Source of the DNA: Acholoe squamosa
Taxonomy: Eukaryota > Annelida > Polychaeta > Phyllodocida > Polynoidae
DNA: 64,000 nucleotides
Direction: 5' to 3'
Assembly: GCA_949317995.1 (NCBI GenBank)
Contig: OX439040.1
Location: forward strand, 58,562,089 to 58,626,088
Below the pieces are notes generated by a model, which saw only the letters and a program-made list of their open reading frames with translations, made no database searches and was not told the DNA's origin. Positions 60,838 to 64,000 of the stretch are shown here, in pieces (the stretch's first letter is position 1; each line of letters opens with the position of its first letter). Both the position numbers and the translations under genes were made by a program.

Positions 60838-63800
60838 CTGAAAAAAATAGATGAATGGCTTCAGAAAGTAATTCACAGTATTACCAACTAAGGTCAATAG
60901 ATTTGATGGATTTAAAATTGCCACTATATCCCCCGCTGCTTGGGAGACCTCTCAGCCCTAGCCATGTATATTGATGCAAAGCGGGACTGAATATTGATAG
61001 CTATATCAATGTACTATGTCATTCCTCTAGGGATGCTAATACACATTTAATGAAAGATGAAAAATGCAAATTAATAAACACAATTCATACTCTTTCCTAC
61101 CAGTATATGTGTACAAAAGTACTTCTGAAATAATCATTTAATCTAGATTCTAGGGATATTGTGTAACCAACCAGTCATAACCATATGATCCCAAGAGTAC
61201 GTTGTAAAACAGTCTGATGTACTATAGTAAGCCTACTCTGTAAATGTTACACACAAGCCCCTCCCTCAGGATAGTGGTGTGGCTATGTACATGAGGCAAC
61301 GGGGGTGTTGTAGGCCTAGGGGTAGGGTGCCGTTCTCATGTTTAGACACGTCTAGTAAGCAAGGTGTTTCAGTCAGCGTGGGCAGTGGGACGGTCCCATA
61401 ATCACCCAATCACTACCACTGACAGTGCCTGAGTCTGATGCATGTGGAGGTGGGGTGGGGGGATTTGCCATTTTTTGGAGAAAATAATTCTGACACAACA
61501 ACACTCTATCACTTTAGCATCAGAATACATTAGAGTAGTCTAGGGGAGTGGTCATTATTAGGTCAGCAATGACCTCACCCTTTGTTATCAATAAAAGCTA
61601 TTAAATCAAAACTATCAAGAATTGAATGATGTAGAAAAATTCATTTCTGCTATGAACAATACCGATGCTGATGTCATCAAAGCTCTCGCTAAGTTTATAT
61701 ACAATGCATTCAGACAGAGACAGCAACGCTAGTGTCTTCTAAGTACATGTATGTATGCTAGCTGTGTATGATATTTATGTAAGCATTACTGTAACAAAGA
61801 GTGGGTATGTGTGCCAGTTGTATATAGAGATGGGGAGTGAGAGAAAGAGAGATGATGAGAGATAATGAGCAGTGTGTGTGTGTCAAAGACCGACGGATGA
61901 AGGTTGGTGTTAGTAAGACGGAGCAGTCCTACTGCCTCCCATAGGTTTAACGTTGTGACGGGGTTCTCGGCGCGCCAAGGTATCCAGTGTGCCGTGAGGG
62001 TGTAGCAGCGCGAGGCTCCCATAGAGCGCAATGTTAAACAACACATTTTGAAAAGTTATTTAAAAATACTAATCCTTGGAATATTAGAATATTTCGACCA
62101 CTGGGTGAAAGGGCAGGACTCAAAGATGTTTATTCTTAGGTTTAGATATGGTTTATGTGAACTGTCTTGTCGTGGGAACCTTGGATAGCCCACGTAACTT
62201 GTCAATTTTGGGCATTTTCTATCGAAACATGTGAAAACAACCCATGTTCTCCCTATCAAAATAATTATTTGTATTCCTTCCACAACTTCCATATCATAGT
62301 ATATGACAAAGAAAGACCTAGTTTGATTAGTGTTATATTGTCTAGTTTAGAGACATGGACAGTGGAAAGTGAAGTGAGAAATTCGGTACTGCGTGCACCA
62401 TGCGAGGATAGCATGGGGCTTGCAGGACTCAAAATGACTCAAGTCTCTACTCTATCTGATCTTCTAGTGGTTATACAATATTGATTTCATCAAAATGATT
62501 TATATGGTAAAAAAAATCATGTCTTAAGCTATCTAACCGTAACAAAATGGTATCAGAACTCTGAGGTTTATTGGGTTTAATTAGCCAGTCAATATGGCAC
62601 GTTTAACACTGCGCTCTATGGGAGCAGCCGTGAGTACACCCTGGCGCAAGCTGGCCTGTCTCCTATTCTTAACATGCTCCTCAGACTCAATCTCTTATCA
62701 CCAAATATGGCGGAGTGGGGTCTCTTATACTAGATTATGCCTCTTTGTGTGTGTGTGTGTGTGTGAGGGAGACTTAGCCGTAGAGTAGAGTAGTGGACAT
62801 ATATTCATACTACGTATGTTATGTAGAGAAACATTGCTTTCAATAAAATAATATGTTATTGTTATTATTATTATTAACTTCCTTGGGCCTTGTTATCTAT
62901 CACTTTCGCATCAGAATACACTAGAGTCTAGAGTAGTCTACTGGAGTGGTCATTATTAACTGGAGTGGGGGAGGGGGGATTGTGCGGACACACCGACATT
63001 TTTTACGCCCCCCCCCCCCCGATGACGACAGCGGTCAAAATTTTTGCACCCCTCTTTCTAGACTTATAGATCTATGGTCTAAGTAGTGCGCAGGTTTTTT
63101 TTGCTAAAATGAGGGTGAATTCTTTTATGCCACCCTCAAGAGGGGCCAAGAGGGGTCAAAATCTTTTTAACGCCCCCCCCCCCCCACCCAGGAGAGGTCC
63201 CCTCAAACTCACCACTCCACCCCTCCCCAGGTAGGTACCCAGCTAACTGGGCCCTGATATGTTCATTCAGAGGCCCAGCAATTGATGTCCACTTGGTCTG
63301 CAGAGGGCTCAGCCTAGTCTTCCTGGGCCCCAGATATCACGTTACAAAAAGCAAAGGCTTGGAATATGATTTTACATTTCAAAACAATACACAACAAGTA
63401 GGTAGGTCCTAGAGTTGAGATATCAAAGACCAACCCCAGTTAAGACTAGGGACCCAGTTTTCATTGGGGGCTTGGGAAACTACTCTGAAAGTTCCACCAC
63501 CACAACACCAGTGCCACCGCTTACCATCGCTCCTTTAGCGATGGTTCCGTCTACCCAGGTAGGGAGGGGTGGGGCTATTTTTGCTAGACTAGAGCCAGAG
63601 GCGGAGCCTTGGCCTTGGCAAGGCTTGGGCTTGGGTTTTTACATTTTTTGCACATTCCATTTCCTTGGCAATGGTAGGGGTCCATGGATGACAACTATTC
63701 AGATATAATCGTGAAAATTTAGAGCAGACATCGAATATGGGATCCCAAACTGAATCTGTCGGTAGGCCTACCGCGTAGGTAGGACAGTTTTCTTACTTTC

Positions 63801-63967
63801 TCTTCCAATTCCAAGCACTGCCCAGTACGTGACTGACTCAGACACGGTCACTGAACCGCAGGCGCAGAAGAACTGACAAACTTCCATTCCAACAAAATTG
63901 ATAATGATACAGAATCGGGTTTTCTCAAACATTACCAATTATTTAGTTCAGAACTAAACATACTCAC
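60838..63967. other. Upstream of the TMF1 coding start, likely 5' UTR intron, with duplicated blocks
   Basis: TTTTTTTTCAG ending at 60838 (minus strand) looks like an acceptor 8 bp before the TMF1 ATG, so TMF1 has at least one upstream untranslated exon. A block (TCTATCACTTT.GCATCAGAATACA…GGAGTGGTCATTATTA) is repeated at about 61505–61560 and 62896–62957. An inverted pair (GTTTAACA.TGCGCTCTATGGGAG) lies at about 62016–62038 and 62604–62627. No coding gene recognised. Confidence 0.45.
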
Positions 63968-64000
63968 CATTCCACTGACCAGTATCGGGTGGAACACTTT
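63968..64000 (-). other. Possible upstream exon ending in a good splice donor
   Basis: On the minus strand GGAATG|GTGAGTATG is a strong donor at 63968/63967. It could be the untranslated first exon of TMF1 or the end of another gene outside the window. Confidence 0.3.

Overview
This is an animal (metazoan) nuclear genome segment. The genes are split by canonical GT–AG introns, most of the DNA is intron or repeat, and every confident gene product has a clear animal orthologue. The species cannot be fixed from the sequence. The dense short inverted-repeat elements, an intact tyrosine-recombinase retrotransposon and a SINE-like element starting GTGAGTGAG suggest a marine invertebrate bilaterian. 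A spiralian or a non-vertebrate deuterostome are both possible.

Three genes were reconstructed exon by exon. (1) A KCTD2/5/17-type BTB adaptor gene on the minus strand has six coding exons between 1676 and 25845 (216 aa). (2) ATP5PD, the d subunit of mitochondrial ATP synthase, lies on the plus strand with five coding exons between 26190 and 33518 (171 aa). It is head to head with the KCTD gene across only 344 bp, the same arrangement known for human KCTD2 and ATP5H/ATP5PD. (3) TMF1, a Golgi coiled-coil tether, lies on the minus strand with 23 coding exons between 42513 and 60829 (about 1479 aa). It converges on ATP5PD across about 9 kb of repeat-rich DNA. The reading phase is consistent across all exon junctions of the three models; one TMF1 donor (exon 4) is tentative.

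Layout: 1–1675, sequence downstream of the KCTD gene; 2276–9725, in KCTD intron 4, an array of two modules (A 470 bp ×4, B 790 bp ×7) joined everywhere by TTAA, bounded by A ends and flanked by a 4-bp duplication; 12741–14230, in intron 2, a 68-bp minisatellite; 19362–25411, in intron 1, a complete Ngaro-like YR retrotransposon with split direct repeats and three open ORFs; 25846–26189, shared promoter; 26312–31626, ATP5PD intron 1 with several short MITEs and a 52-bp minisatellite; 33519–42512, intergenic with MITEs; 42513–60829, TMF1 with MITEs, a SINE and a duplicated microexon; 60838–64000, region upstream of the TMF1 coding start, with duplicated blocks and a possible untranslated exon at the window edge.

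The most unusual features are the TTAA-linked A/B array, the intact Ngaro-like element whose RT frame stays open through most of the recombinase gene, and several non-autonomous DNA transposon families whose ends and target-site duplications can be read directly. No CRISPR, prokaryotic operon or RNA gene was recognised.
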